Assembly (NCBI GenBank): GCA_025996865.1
Contig: BNTV01000015.1
Coordinates: 1 to 60,130 of the forward strand
Direction: 5' to 3'
DNA: 60,130 nucleotides
DNA from: Bacteroidia bacterium
Lineage (GTDB): Bacteria; Bacteroidota; Bacteroidia; Bacteroidales; Azobacteroidaceae
Shown: positions 11,101 through 19,568 of the stretch, in pieces
How the letters are laid out: each line of letters begins with the position of its first letter
How positions within the stretch are numbered: position 1 is the first letter of the stretch
Made by a program: the position numbers and the translations under genes
Notes under the pieces: generated by a model
Seen by the model: only the letters and a program-made list of their open reading frames with translations
Told to the model about the DNA's origin: nothing
The model's database searches: none

Positions 11101-11470
11101 TCAAATCGCGCCGTTTCATGGTGCCATAACCGACTACTACGACTTCATCAAGCCCTTGCACGTCATCCTGCAACACGACATCGATTGTAGTTTGTTTACC
11201 TACTTTGATTTCTTGAGTAACAAAACCCAAATAAGAAAATACCAGCACGGAATTTTCGCTCAGATGCGAAAGCGTGTAGTGTCCGTTTACATCAGACCGG
11301 ATACCGTTGGTAGTAATCCCTTTTTCCCATATATTCACACCGACTATGTCTTCGCCGCCGGCATCTTTTATGACGCCTGAAACCGTCAGGTTCTGAGCAT
11401 AAGAAGACAGGTAAATCGTACTCATAAATAGAAATACCATTACTCGTTTAATCTGTATTTTCAAATCCAT
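8192..11470 (-). CDS. SusC/RagA TonB-dependent outer-membrane transporter (second pair of PUL 1)
   Basis: 1092 residues. Signal peptide, then a carboxypeptidase-regulatory-like beta-sandwich (about 30-110: VSGVIKDAGGEDIVGVNIWE ... YLGFVTQEIKVG), a TonB-box/plug region (VVVVGYGTMKRRDLTGSV, then VRVRGGGSITQSNEPLFVVD) and a long beta-barrel ending in aromatic ...YTFGLNLTF, as outer-membrane barrels do. It is the channel partner of the SusD that follows with a one-base overlap. Only 34 bp separate it from the cupin gene, so it appears to be read from the same operon as the first SusCD pair. Confidence 0.95.
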   Translation of the reverse strand: MDLKIQIKRVMVFLFMSTIYLSSYAQNLTVSGVIKDAGGEDIVGVNIWEKGITTNGIRSDVNGHYTLSHLSENSVLVFSYLGFVTQEIKVGKQTTIDVVLQDDVQGLDEVVVVGYGTMKRRDLTGSVASVSGEKLEANPVTNILQALQGQLPGVSVTSQDGRPGATMSVRVRGGGSITQSNEPLFVVDGVQVGNIDDVPAGNIESIDVLKDAASTAIYGARGANGVILVTTKGAKEGKTQVKYNGYFQTKQNPATLDVMDAYDYVLWNWSYATALGASYGKGVGEYFGLGSANGNHLNDYRNVAAHNYVNDLMRTANAWNHDLSLTGGGTGTQYYASLSYSDDQGIRIKSDFKRYSANFKINQKITKDLSFNTDLRYSRMEIDGTQFDRATSAYRYRPVDNPLGDGDVGGLGLGSTNVELDRNPVAYINNFDNLVTRQRLNARGTLSWNNIIKGLKADSEISLGQNWTERKEWDAGTTGISSNSYSRAVLTKGDGYNLRWATTANYEIQGLGKNHKASALLGNEVLMSNSNSSVIDGNGYPAGWTMDQAFGMINMTGNNDASKGRDKFTNTIGTPSHTLSWFGRANYAYLDRYLLTATFRSDGSSKFAPNHHWGYFPAAAAAWRVSDEPFMENNKGWLPNLKLRLSYGTSGADNIDPSLWRETWTTKIIQVDGVSTSVYVPGEMKENPDLKWETTTSRNLGLDFGLLKNSRIHGSVDVYWNSTNNILMKVPVDPTAGYSYQFQNVGKTSNKGVELALAVDIVRSKDWRLGVNLTYNYNHNNVDKLMDGVMADAQNGWASTMLRPTYDYIIREGQPVGLIQGFKSAGYYTVNDFNYDPTTGYTLKPGVPDIQNLTNYPTTLISAATGFKRPDGQFAFPGMVKLEDTDKSGTVDDADKTIIGKAMAEHTGGFTVNAGYKDFDFSAGFIYQIGGKIYNANAMHSMMGNKDTGLGYNRLAFIANSYKVYDVNGSGDLYLVTDPDALNTLNMNAKYALNYNEYGLVLSEFVEDASYLRLQNLTVGYTLPKSILKKAGVQNLRIYFTGSNLFCLSGYSGIDPDVNTQAGGVNGFPTPNYDYNSYPKARTYTFGLNLTF

Positions 11471-11504
11471 AATTTTCGTTTTTTATAAGCATTAAATTTT
11501 TAAA

Positions 11505-11852
11505 CTACTGTTTAGAAAGGAAATCCGCACGCACAGGACTGAATGTGTCAATCAACACTCCTGCTTCAAGACACACGCAACCGTGCAGCACATCGGGGGC
11601 GACATAGTAGCCGTCGCCCGTGGTCAGTATTTTTTTCTCGTCGCCGATGGTTAGTTCAAAGGTACCGCTTGCCACATAAGAGGCTTGGGAATGATAGTGA
11701 GTATGCTGTGTTCCCACAGCTCCTTTTTGAAAATCCACTTTTACTAACATCAATTGTCCGTCGTAGCCCATGATTTGACGACGAACACTGGCGCCGGCGG
11801 GTTCCCATGGAACCTCGCCGGCGGACTGGAAGGGTTTGCTTTTTGTTTGCAT
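11505..11852 (-). CDS. kdgF: KdgF-like cupin, unsaturated uronate processing
   Basis: 115-residue single cupin with no signal peptide, so cytoplasmic. The first cupin motif reads H50-T-H52-Y-H-S-Q56 and the second contains a histidine at 90 in APDVLHG. This matches the two-His/Gln/His metal set of KdgF, which turns 4,5-unsaturated galacturonate, the product of pectate lyase action, into a linear ketouronate. Length and the GYYVAPDVLHG turn also fit KdgF. It sits between the surface lipoprotein and the second SusC in a pectin locus with a PL1 lyase. Family assignment comes from motif and context, not from a search. Confidence 0.8.
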   Translation of the reverse strand: MQTKSKPFQSAGEVPWEPAGASVRRQIMGYDGQLMLVKVDFQKGAVGTQHTHYHSQASYVASGTFELTIGDEKKILTTGDGYYVAPDVLHGCVCLEAGVLIDTFSPVRADFLSKQ

Positions 11853-11872
11853 TTTATTTGTTATTCAGATTA

Positions 11873-13492
11873 TTACCACCATCTTGGGTCGCCTGCCCTA
11901 TTGACAAGCGTTGCATTTGTCACCTTGAAGTTCAGATTTTCAGGGTCGGCAAAAACTTTGTCGGTTGTTTCACTCAAAGCAGTCAAGTCAATCGGACCTT
12001 CCGGTTCGCCGCTACCGGCATTTAAGAACCATGCCATATCGCTGGCGCGGAAGTTGTTATCGACATTGATGTTCGCCGCCGCACTTCTCATACCACGAAT
12101 TGCCGTACCCGATTTACCGACGATACAGTTTTTAATGGTAAGACCGCCCGGAAGCGTTTGCCCGTTGTAATCAATGATGTATCTGCCGGTTCCGCCGTTC
12201 GGAGAGTAGTAAAACGTCAGATTTTCCAACGTAAGCGAATTTTGCGCGTCAACCGGTGTCGGTTTAGCTCCCACGAAGACTACATCAGCATGAGCAATTG
12301 TCGAATTTTTGACAATGACATCCTTGATAGAGGATGTATTAACGTCAACATTCACGATTCCGTAGCCACCGATAGAGTCAATAAAACAATTGTCAATGCT
12401 GACCGTATTAATGAGAACAGGCTGCGCCTGAGTACGGATAACGCCTCGTTTGTAACGAATGTCGCAACCGCGAATGTTCAGTGATCCAATTTCGACTGCT
12501 TGACTGAGATTGCAAACATATTGTCCTCCGTAATTGGCACTGCCTTTGGAAGCACTCGTAGCATGTTCGGTGAAAGTGAGATTTTCGAACGTAATATAAT
12601 TCAAACTTGTTACGCCGCTCTTCGTATTAAAACTTCCTCTGGATTCAAGAATGGCATTCCCTAAAAAGCTTAAACCGGTTACAAGATTAAAATTCGTGGA
12701 AAAGTTAATTGAAGGAAGGTCATAATGCGTGCCACCTTCCAATACCACCGTGAATCCGCCCGGATATAATGCTGCCAATTCGTCAATATACGATTGGGTA
12801 AGTTTAGTGTAGGCTTCCGTTGGATCCAACGAGCGAAGGTCAACATAATTTCCTTCGAATATTTGGGCGGCAGTAGTCTTGTAGTCCATTTCACCCGCAT
12901 ATTCTTCGCCTTGATAAGCTTGTATGGTATAGGTAGTGGTTGGCTCCAAATCCCTGACGACAACTGTTTTTTCATCATTATCTTCCGCTGTCAAATCTAT
13001 GGTTTTTACATATTCTTTGCCATGATATACTTGCAAATAATCGTAGGATACTTCCGTCCATTTTACTTTGACTTGTGTATCTATACAGTCACTTGATGCC
13101 GGCGACAGGAGTTTGGTCGGCAATTTTAACGTTGTTACACGGTAAATAGCCACATTGGATTTGATGTCGCCGTTCCCTATTCCCTGAATCCGTATATAAT
13201 ATTGTGTATTATACCACAAGCCTTCAAACGTATATTCCGTATTTTGCTCCTCGTTGATAGATATATTCGCCAAAGTGTTCACAAACAGGCTATCATCAGA
13301 CAATTGCAGACTATACGACTGTGTTCCTTCATAGCGGTCCCATGTTACTTTAATCCGTGTGCCGCCGATATCCCACTTCATTATGGGAGTAAACAAGCGC
13401 GGAGCTGTCCCCAAGTCATTGTCATCACATGCCGTAAAAATCAACATCAGTGCGATTGCCGAAAAGAGCAATCCTTGTATTTTCAATTTCAT
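11873..13492 (-). CDS. Surface lipoprotein with FN3 domains and a DUF4957/DUF5123-like beta-helix
   Basis: About 539 residues from ATG 13490-13492. A further upstream ATG at 13528 would overlap susD and put junk before the signal, so it was rejected. Lipobox MLIFTACDD. Residues about 30-115 and 120-205 look like fibronectin type III domains (ATTYTIQAYQGEEYAGEMDY type ends), and the remainder is a solenoid of short repeats with LENLTF, NITVKNS-like turns, as in the DUF4957 and DUF5123 proteins of pectin PULs. It occupies the SusE/SusF position after SusD, so it is likely a surface glycan-binding protein for homogalacturonan rather than an enzyme. No lyase motif was seen. Confidence 0.82.
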   Translation of the reverse strand: MKLKIQGLLFSAIALMLIFTACDDNDLGTAPRLFTPIMKWDIGGTRIKVTWDRYEGTQSYSLQLSDDSLFVNTLANISINEEQNTEYTFEGLWYNTQYYIRIQGIGNGDIKSNVAIYRVTTLKLPTKLLSPASSDCIDTQVKVKWTEVSYDYLQVYHGKEYVKTIDLTAEDNDEKTVVVRDLEPTTTYTIQAYQGEEYAGEMDYKTTAAQIFEGNYVDLRSLDPTEAYTKLTQSYIDELAALYPGGFTVVLEGGTHYDLPSINFSTNFNLVTGLSFLGNAILESRGSFNTKSGVTSLNYITFENLTFTEHATSASKGSANYGGQYVCNLSQAVEIGSLNIRGCDIRYKRGVIRTQAQPVLINTVSIDNCFIDSIGGYGIVNVDVNTSSIKDVIVKNSTIAHADVVFVGAKPTPVDAQNSLTLENLTFYYSPNGGTGRYIIDYNGQTLPGGLTIKNCIVGKSGTAIRGMRSAAANINVDNNFRASDMAWFLNAGSGEPEGPIDLTALSETTDKVFADPENLNFKVTNATLVNRAGDPRWW

Positions 13493-13508
13493 ATCTATTA
13501 TATTTAAA

Positions 13509-15488
13509 TTAGTTGATAGTAAACACATGACCGTAGCCCTCGTTGTTCAATACGCTACTTGCGCTGAGTGTGCCGGTACCTATGGGCAACAAATAAGGCG
13601 CAGCCGACAAACCGGTTTCGTCCTTGTAACCTCGCCACGACCACTGTGTATAGTCGGCAGGTTCATACGTTTTCGTGCCATCGGTAGCTGTAACTTCTTT
13701 GTACAACGTTCTTGTCCAGTTTTTCTTGGCATATTTGCCTGCTCCGTTCACCCAGCCGTTTGCATCACTTTCTGTAACGGCATCCACCGGAGGTGTTGCG
13801 GATTTAGCATCAGGAGTATTCAATAGCACAATGGTTCCGCCCAATCGTTCGTAATAGACAATGTCTGCCAGATTAGCATATTTGGCTACTTCCGGATCGG
13901 ATAAATCCAAACCATAAGCGGCTTTACCCATATTGTTGATGATGCGTTTGGTTTCTACAATCTTTTTGCCGTAGTTGTTCCAGCGAACCAAATCGAATTT
14001 ACGCAGACATTCGCCGCCAAATTCCCAAGCCCGTTCATCTACAATAGCGTTGAAGAAAGCTTCTTTCGATGTCAATGCATTTATATACGCATCCACTTTT
14101 GCGCTATGGTCGGTAGCGGCAAATGCCCGTTGGCGTACGGTTTTCAATGCTTCTTTCGCCAAAGCGGTCGGAGCGCCATTGATTTCGTTTTCGGCTTCAG
14201 CAAGCATGAGCAATATATCCGAATAGCGCATAAGCGGCCAGTTGATTCCGGTGGATTTGGACGAACCTTCGCTCTGGTCGTTTTTCATCCACAAGCGATT
14301 CCATTTACCTGCGGTTAATGTTCTTGCGTCTTCGAGACGTTGTTCCGTATCGCTGGCGTATGAAATTTTTGAGCAGGTAACGTCCCGGCGAATGTCTTTC
14401 GGGTCGAAAGAATAATAATAGGGAGGAGCAAAGTTCACTTGAATGGTAGTGGTGCCTTTCGTTCCGCCGGTTACGGCAACACCGATGGTCCACGCCACAT
14501 CGCCGCGACTATTGGTGGTTCCCGTTCCGAAAGCCACTTCGTACAATACTTCGCCATTGGAGTTAACCACCTGTTCACATTCATCGCGGAAGATTTTAGC
14601 ATAATCACTCGCCAATGTTTTGGGGCGTTCGACAATCAACTTTTGGCAATATGCTTTCGCCAATTCGTAATATTCTTGTGAAGTGCGGGCTGTTTTCGTT
14701 TGTCCGTTAACCGTATAGGTAACAGCCAAATCTTCGTTCGATGCTACATCCAGATACTCATCGGCGCGTTTCATGGTTCCGTCTTTTGTCATACCGTATC
14801 CTGCACGGAACAGCGACAGACGGGCAATCATACCCAACGCAAATTCACGGTTCATCCGTTCCACTCCGTCGGAAAACTGGTCCATGTAATACATATCGCT
14901 TTCACTGTTGACCAAATCCTGTATCATGCCGCTGTAAATAATGTTTTTGTCGGTTTTCGGACGGTCGAGTTCCTCGCCGTATTTAGCAGCTTCGCGAAAA
15001 TAGGGTACATCTCCCCAAAAGTTGCAAAGGAGGAAATAACGGTAAGCACGCAAGCAATAAGCCTCGGCAATCATCATTTTCATGTCGGGTTCATCCTTTA
15101 CGGGACTTGCCAATATACCTTCAATACATTGATTAGCACGGTCGATAGCCCGGTAATTGTTCTGCCAGCGGTCGTCCATCTCACTCCAACTTACCAACAA
15201 ACCGCCTTGTAGCGACCAGACAGTCCGTCTGTCGGAGCCGGGGGTTGCAGTCGGTATGGAGGCTTCCACATCCGTGTTTTGCATCCAAACATTCGACATG
15301 CGGGAGGTATAATCGTCGGTAGCAAACAGAGCATAAACGCCCAGCAAAGCTTTCTTCGCGTCGCCGGTATTCGAAAACACATAATCGGGATAAAACGATG
15401 ATGGCGCTTCGGGGTTTAAAAAATCCTCGCAGGACGTTGTCAATAAGACTGCGATGAATAATAGCAATATATTATGTTTAAGTTTCAT
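13509..15488 (-). CDS. SusD/RagB-family lipoprotein (first pair of PUL 1)
   Basis: About 659 residues from ATG 15486-15488, giving signal MKLKHNILLLFIAVLLTTSC with lipobox Cys. An alternative ATG at 15513-15515 overlaps the susC stop as TGATG and would add nine residues. SusD motifs are CEDFLNPEAPSSFYPDYVFSN, AEAYCLRAYRYFLLCNFWGD and RYSDILLMLAEAENEIN. It is the glycan-binding partner of the preceding SusC. Confidence 0.94.
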   Translation of the reverse strand: MKLKHNILLLFIAVLLTTSCEDFLNPEAPSSFYPDYVFSNTGDAKKALLGVYALFATDDYTSRMSNVWMQNTDVEASIPTATPGSDRRTVWSLQGGLLVSWSEMDDRWQNNYRAIDRANQCIEGILASPVKDEPDMKMMIAEAYCLRAYRYFLLCNFWGDVPYFREAAKYGEELDRPKTDKNIIYSGMIQDLVNSESDMYYMDQFSDGVERMNREFALGMIARLSLFRAGYGMTKDGTMKRADEYLDVASNEDLAVTYTVNGQTKTARTSQEYYELAKAYCQKLIVERPKTLASDYAKIFRDECEQVVNSNGEVLYEVAFGTGTTNSRGDVAWTIGVAVTGGTKGTTTIQVNFAPPYYYSFDPKDIRRDVTCSKISYASDTEQRLEDARTLTAGKWNRLWMKNDQSEGSSKSTGINWPLMRYSDILLMLAEAENEINGAPTALAKEALKTVRQRAFAATDHSAKVDAYINALTSKEAFFNAIVDERAWEFGGECLRKFDLVRWNNYGKKIVETKRIINNMGKAAYGLDLSDPEVAKYANLADIVYYERLGGTIVLLNTPDAKSATPPVDAVTESDANGWVNGAGKYAKKNWTRTLYKEVTATDGTKTYEPADYTQWSWRGYKDETGLSAAPYLLPIGTGTLSASSVLNNEGYGHVFTIN

Positions 15489-15514
15489 ATTTTTTGTATT
15501 TTTAAGATAAAACA

Positions 15515-18500
15515 TCAGAAAGTAGCATTTAAGCCGAATGTAAATGAGAAACTTTTCGGATAACCCGAATAATCCAACCCGGGAATCAGTTGTTTGGCCG
15601 TTGAATTACGTCCCGCCGAACTTACTTCGGGGTCATAACCCGAATAATTGGTCCATACCCATGCATTGTTCAAGGTGCAGTAAGCGCGAAGACGCTGGCA
15701 GGCAAACTTTTGGGACAATTTTGTGGGAATGGTGTATCCCAGCGTTACGTTTTGCAAGCGCAGGAACGAACCGTCTTCAATGGCCCACGAGTGTATCACG
15801 GCATTTGCATTCGCAAACGAAAGCGGCGACCAGTATTCTTTGGCATTCGCACCTTCGTTCATAGCGGCAAGTTGCGCCAAGTCGGTTACGAGCGACCCGT
15901 CGGCAACGTTTATGTAAGTGTAGCGATTATCGCTGCTCATAAACGCTAACAAGTTCGGATTGTTGGTACGGTATTGTTGCGATGAATTTATTTTGTTGGC
16001 ATTGTAAATATCGTTTCCAACCACAAAAGAGAAGTTCAACATATAATCAAAACTCTTTAAGAATGTTCCGTTGAATCCGAAACCACCGGTGAAATCGGGA
16101 TTGGCATCACCGATAACCGTGCGGTCGTAATCGTCTATCACGCCATCAGGCACACCGTTGGGACCGCTTATATCTTTGAACTTGATGGTACCCGGACGCA
16201 TGCCGATTCTACCACTGGTTAAAGCCGTTGTCGGTACACCGTCTTTTGGTACATACCTTTTAGCGGTTGCATCGTAGCTTGAAAAATCATCTGTGGTATA
16301 ATAACCATCGGTTATCCATCCATAAATCTTACCGAGCGGTTGTCCGACATGCACTTCATATTCGTTATATCCTTTCAAGTCGGTACTTGCCCAGCCGGTG
16401 TTAAAAGCTAAAAAGTTGCCATCGCTGTCTAAAGCATCCACATTCGACTTGTTAATACCGATATTGAAGTTGGCGCTCAGCGAAAAGTTTTTCTTTTCAA
16501 CAATGAAAGCATCCAAAGTTAATTCAACTCCCTTATTGGTTGTTTGTCCGATGTTTTTCGTCATGGTGTTGTAACCGGGAGCTGTAATTTTCACGTCAAG
16601 CAACAAGTCTTTGGAAGAATTCCAATAATATTCCAAGGTACCGGAAAGTCGTTGTTTGAATAATCCAAAGTCCAAACCGGCATTTCTGGTAATCATTGAC
16701 TCCCAGCGAATATCGGGATTAGGGAGTCTGCTACCACCTGCATAATAATTGTTGGCTTTATCTCCTAAAGCATACGTACCGGAGGAAGATATGGTATAAG
16801 CCAATTTATATAGACCTGAATTAATTCTATTATTACCGGCTTCACCATAGCTAAGACGCAGTTTCAAGTTTGACAACCAGTCTTGTGTACTCTCCTCCAT
16901 AAAGGATTCTTCATTAACACGCCAAGCCAAAGCTGCCGAAGGAAAATATCCCCATTGATTACTACCGGGCACAAATTTAGAACTCCCATCGGCACGCAAG
17001 GTAAAGGTTGCCAAATAACGATCTTTGAAATTATAACCGGCACGTCCAAAAAATGACGCCATGTGATGCGGTTCCGCTTTATTGCTGCTCACTTCCGATC
17101 CGCCATCGCCCAATCCGATATTCGCAAATATCTTTTCGGGCGAAAGGTCTTTATTGAATCCTTTCACGGTCATTGCATTCTGGTTGCTGCCTGTTGTGGT
17201 TACTTCCTGTCCTGCCATAAGGTCGATTTTATGATTATCCTTAAGTGTAAAGTTGTATGACAAGATATTGGCTACACGCATCCTTTGTGTGTTTTCTTTA
17301 CTCCAACTCACCAAAGGCTTGCCACCGTTATTGATAGCGTCCGTCGTGGTGTATCCTTTATAGTTTTGATTTTCATTAAAGCCATAGGTGTATCCGCCTT
17401 CTAATTGATAGCTCAATCCTTTGATAATATCCCACCTCAAAGATGCATCGTAACTGAATGAGCGGCTTTCTCTGTGCCGCCAGTATTGATAGGCGCGTTC
17501 GGACAGTGTCATATTATCTTTTTCCCATTGTTCGCGTTCGTCATCCGTCATCGTGCTGGGGTCAATCGCAACAAAATCCTCCAAGCCTTTGACCGGTCCG
17601 CGGGTAACGGCTTCAAACGTTCTCACTTTGTCGGTGCCTCCGGCAGAACCATCACCGTTTATTTTCGTATCGGTGGTACGGGCATCAAACCGGAAGTGCA
17701 AATTTTTGGCAATTTCCTGGTCTAACTTGAAATTCAAATTTACACGGTTGAAATTGGTATAGGGCATTAAACCTCCATCCTTATTATATGTTCCGCTAAC
17801 CAAGTATTTGGTTTTGTCCGTACCGCCTGTAATACTGACATTATGCTGTTGTGAAACCACATCGCTTCCGAACATATCGTCCTGCCAATCAATGCCTTTC
17901 TGGTATTTGTACAAATCCATATCTCCATAGCGTCCGAATTTTTTTTGAAAATTTTCAAGGTCGGATTCTCCGCCGATAGATGCCATCTCGTAGTTCCACA
18001 GCACATATTCGTAAGGATCTAATACGTTGAGATGTTTCGATAATCGTTTGCTTTGCATATACCCGTTGTATGACACCTGCGTTTTGCCGGGTGAAGCTCT
18101 TTTGGTAGTAATCAAGATTACCCCATTGGCGCCCTGCGCTCCGTAGATAGCGGTGGAAGATGCATCTTTCAAAACAGTGATATCGCCAATATCACCGGCA
18201 GGTATATTGCCCAGACTGCTTACAGGAAATCCGTCAACAATATACAGCGGCGAATTATCGCCGGTGATCGAACCGCCCCCGCGTACGCGAATCATTATTT
18301 CCGCATCGGGGGAACCGTCGGTTGCTGTAACCCGGACACCGGCTAAACGACCGGACATAGCTTCCATAGCATTCGCGACAGGCACTTGTGCCAGAACATC
18401 GCCTTTGATCATGGATACGGACCCCGTCAAATCTTTTTTCTTTACACTTCCATACCCGATCACCACCAATTCATCCAAATCCATTGCGCTTTCTTTCAAA

Positions 18501-18796
18501 GCAATGGTGAAATTGGTTTTGTCTATCGGCAACTCTTGAGTAGAAAAACCCAAATAGGAAACGACAAGTGTTTTTGCGTTTTCAGGAACATTTAAGGTAA
18601 AATTACCATCTACATCGGTTACCGTTCCGAGAGTTGTTCCTTTTACCGACATGCTTGCCCCGATAATGGGTTCGCCGGTAGCGGCTTCCGTTACTTTTCC
18701 GGAAATCGTTTTCTGTTGTGCATTCATGGCCATGCTACAAAATAGGAATAACATGAACAGCACGGGGTAATACAATTTCATTTTCTTTTTTTGCAT
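15515..18796 (-). CDS. SusC/RagA TonB-dependent transporter (first pair of PUL 1)
   Basis: 1093 residues with a signal peptide ending MNAQQ. Carboxypeptidase-regulatory-like domain (KTISGKVTEAATGEPIIGAS, about 28-110), TonB-box and plug (ELVVIGYGSVKKKDLTGSV; IRVRGGGSITGDNSPLYIVD), then a barrel ending in FSFTFGLNATF. It lies 21 bp after the 246-residue beta-sandwich protein and overlaps the following susD start by one base. It probably imports pectate-lyase products. Confidence 0.95.
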   Translation of the reverse strand: MQKKKMKLYYPVLFMLFLFCSMAMNAQQKTISGKVTEAATGEPIIGASMSVKGTTLGTVTDVDGNFTLNVPENAKTLVVSYLGFSTQELPIDKTNFTIALKESAMDLDELVVIGYGSVKKKDLTGSVSMIKGDVLAQVPVANAMEAMSGRLAGVRVTATDGSPDAEIMIRVRGGGSITGDNSPLYIVDGFPVSSLGNIPAGDIGDITVLKDASSTAIYGAQGANGVILITTKRASPGKTQVSYNGYMQSKRLSKHLNVLDPYEYVLWNYEMASIGGESDLENFQKKFGRYGDMDLYKYQKGIDWQDDMFGSDVVSQQHNVSITGGTDKTKYLVSGTYNKDGGLMPYTNFNRVNLNFKLDQEIAKNLHFRFDARTTDTKINGDGSAGGTDKVRTFEAVTRGPVKGLEDFVAIDPSTMTDDEREQWEKDNMTLSERAYQYWRHRESRSFSYDASLRWDIIKGLSYQLEGGYTYGFNENQNYKGYTTTDAINNGGKPLVSWSKENTQRMRVANILSYNFTLKDNHKIDLMAGQEVTTTGSNQNAMTVKGFNKDLSPEKIFANIGLGDGGSEVSSNKAEPHHMASFFGRAGYNFKDRYLATFTLRADGSSKFVPGSNQWGYFPSAALAWRVNEESFMEESTQDWLSNLKLRLSYGEAGNNRINSGLYKLAYTISSSGTYALGDKANNYYAGGSRLPNPDIRWESMITRNAGLDFGLFKQRLSGTLEYYWNSSKDLLLDVKITAPGYNTMTKNIGQTTNKGVELTLDAFIVEKKNFSLSANFNIGINKSNVDALDSDGNFLAFNTGWASTDLKGYNEYEVHVGQPLGKIYGWITDGYYTTDDFSSYDATAKRYVPKDGVPTTALTSGRIGMRPGTIKFKDISGPNGVPDGVIDDYDRTVIGDANPDFTGGFGFNGTFLKSFDYMLNFSFVVGNDIYNANKINSSQQYRTNNPNLLAFMSSDNRYTYINVADGSLVTDLAQLAAMNEGANAKEYWSPLSFANANAVIHSWAIEDGSFLRLQNVTLGYTIPTKLSQKFACQRLRAYCTLNNAWVWTNYSGYDPEVSSAGRNSTAKQLIPGLDYSGYPKSFSFTFGLNATF

Positions 18797-18817
18797 AATA
18801 GTAAACTTTAGATGAGT

Positions 18818-19558
18818 TTATTTTTGTAATTTTATTAGTTTTTTGCTTGAAGATGTTCCGTCCGTATAGATTGTTTTTTCGATAACCAAACCTTTTGTTG
18901 CTTCGGTCGTCCTTCTTCCTGTAAAATCGTAATATTCAAAAGATTTGACTTCTTTTGTTGCGTTGTTCACCGTAGAGATTCCGGTTGTACCCGTAACGGT
19001 TATATGATAAATATTGACGGCTGCATTACAGAATAAATACAAGGTAGCAGCGCCTCCGGAATAATCAATTGTGCGCTCGTATAAGGCACCGTCGCCCGGA
19101 TAATCAAATGCACCTATTAAATTAGCGCCGTCGGTTAGAAATATTTTTCTATCCGAACCGCTTGAACCGGATACTCCTACAATTGAAACCGTAACGGCAT
19201 CTGTTACATCAAATTGCAGGTAACGTTGCGTAGGCATATTTACTGTGGGCGCCGCATCGGTGGCGGCAGCGCCTGAATAACCTGCACCATTGAATTTGAA
19301 GCGATTAATATAATCTACACCATCTAAGGATTTTTCGGAAGCTTCTATTTGTCCCATATTAGCAGGGATAGTTCCTTCCATCGGGTTTTTCGGTACAATT
19401 GTTAAACCGTTAACTGTTGTTACAGCCGTATAACCTGCAATTACAGGAAAATTAGCAGGATCGTTCCCCACTTTCCAATCATAATCATTTGCATTTGTTA
19501 CAGACACTGCCATTAGGGCAAACATTGAGATAAGTACAATTTTTCTCATAACATTCAT
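18818..19558 (-). CDS. Secreted beta-sandwich protein with T9SS sorting tail
   Basis: 246 residues with a signal peptide (MRKIVLISMFALMAVSVTNA; MNV may be an N-terminal extension). Residues about 25-190 form a beta-rich domain with YLQFDVTDAVTVSIVG and ATLYLFCNAAVNIYHITVTG, a pattern like the beta-sandwich found at the ends of secreted pectate lyases. The last 50 residues (FEYYDFTGRRTTEATKGLVI) resemble a type A T9SS C-terminal domain. No catalytic motif was seen. It lies 10 bp after the PL1 gene, so a carbohydrate-binding or cell-surface role beside that lyase is likely. Confidence 0.72.
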   Translation of the reverse strand: MNVMRKIVLISMFALMAVSVTNANDYDWKVGNDPANFPVIAGYTAVTTVNGLTIVPKNPMEGTIPANMGQIEASEKSLDGVDYINRFKFNGAGYSGAAATDAAPTVNMPTQRYLQFDVTDAVTVSIVGVSGSSGSDRKIFLTDGANLIGAFDYPGDGALYERTIDYSGGAATLYLFCNAAVNIYHITVTGTTGISTVNNATKEVKSFEYYDFTGRRTTEATKGLVIEKTIYTDGTSSSKKLIKLQK

Positions 19559-19568
19559 TTTTAATTTA

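Noticed and set aside
13493..13528. Longer start for the FN3/beta-helix lipoprotein
   Set aside because: Overlaps the preceding susD and adds residues before an otherwise ideal lipoprotein signal at 13492.
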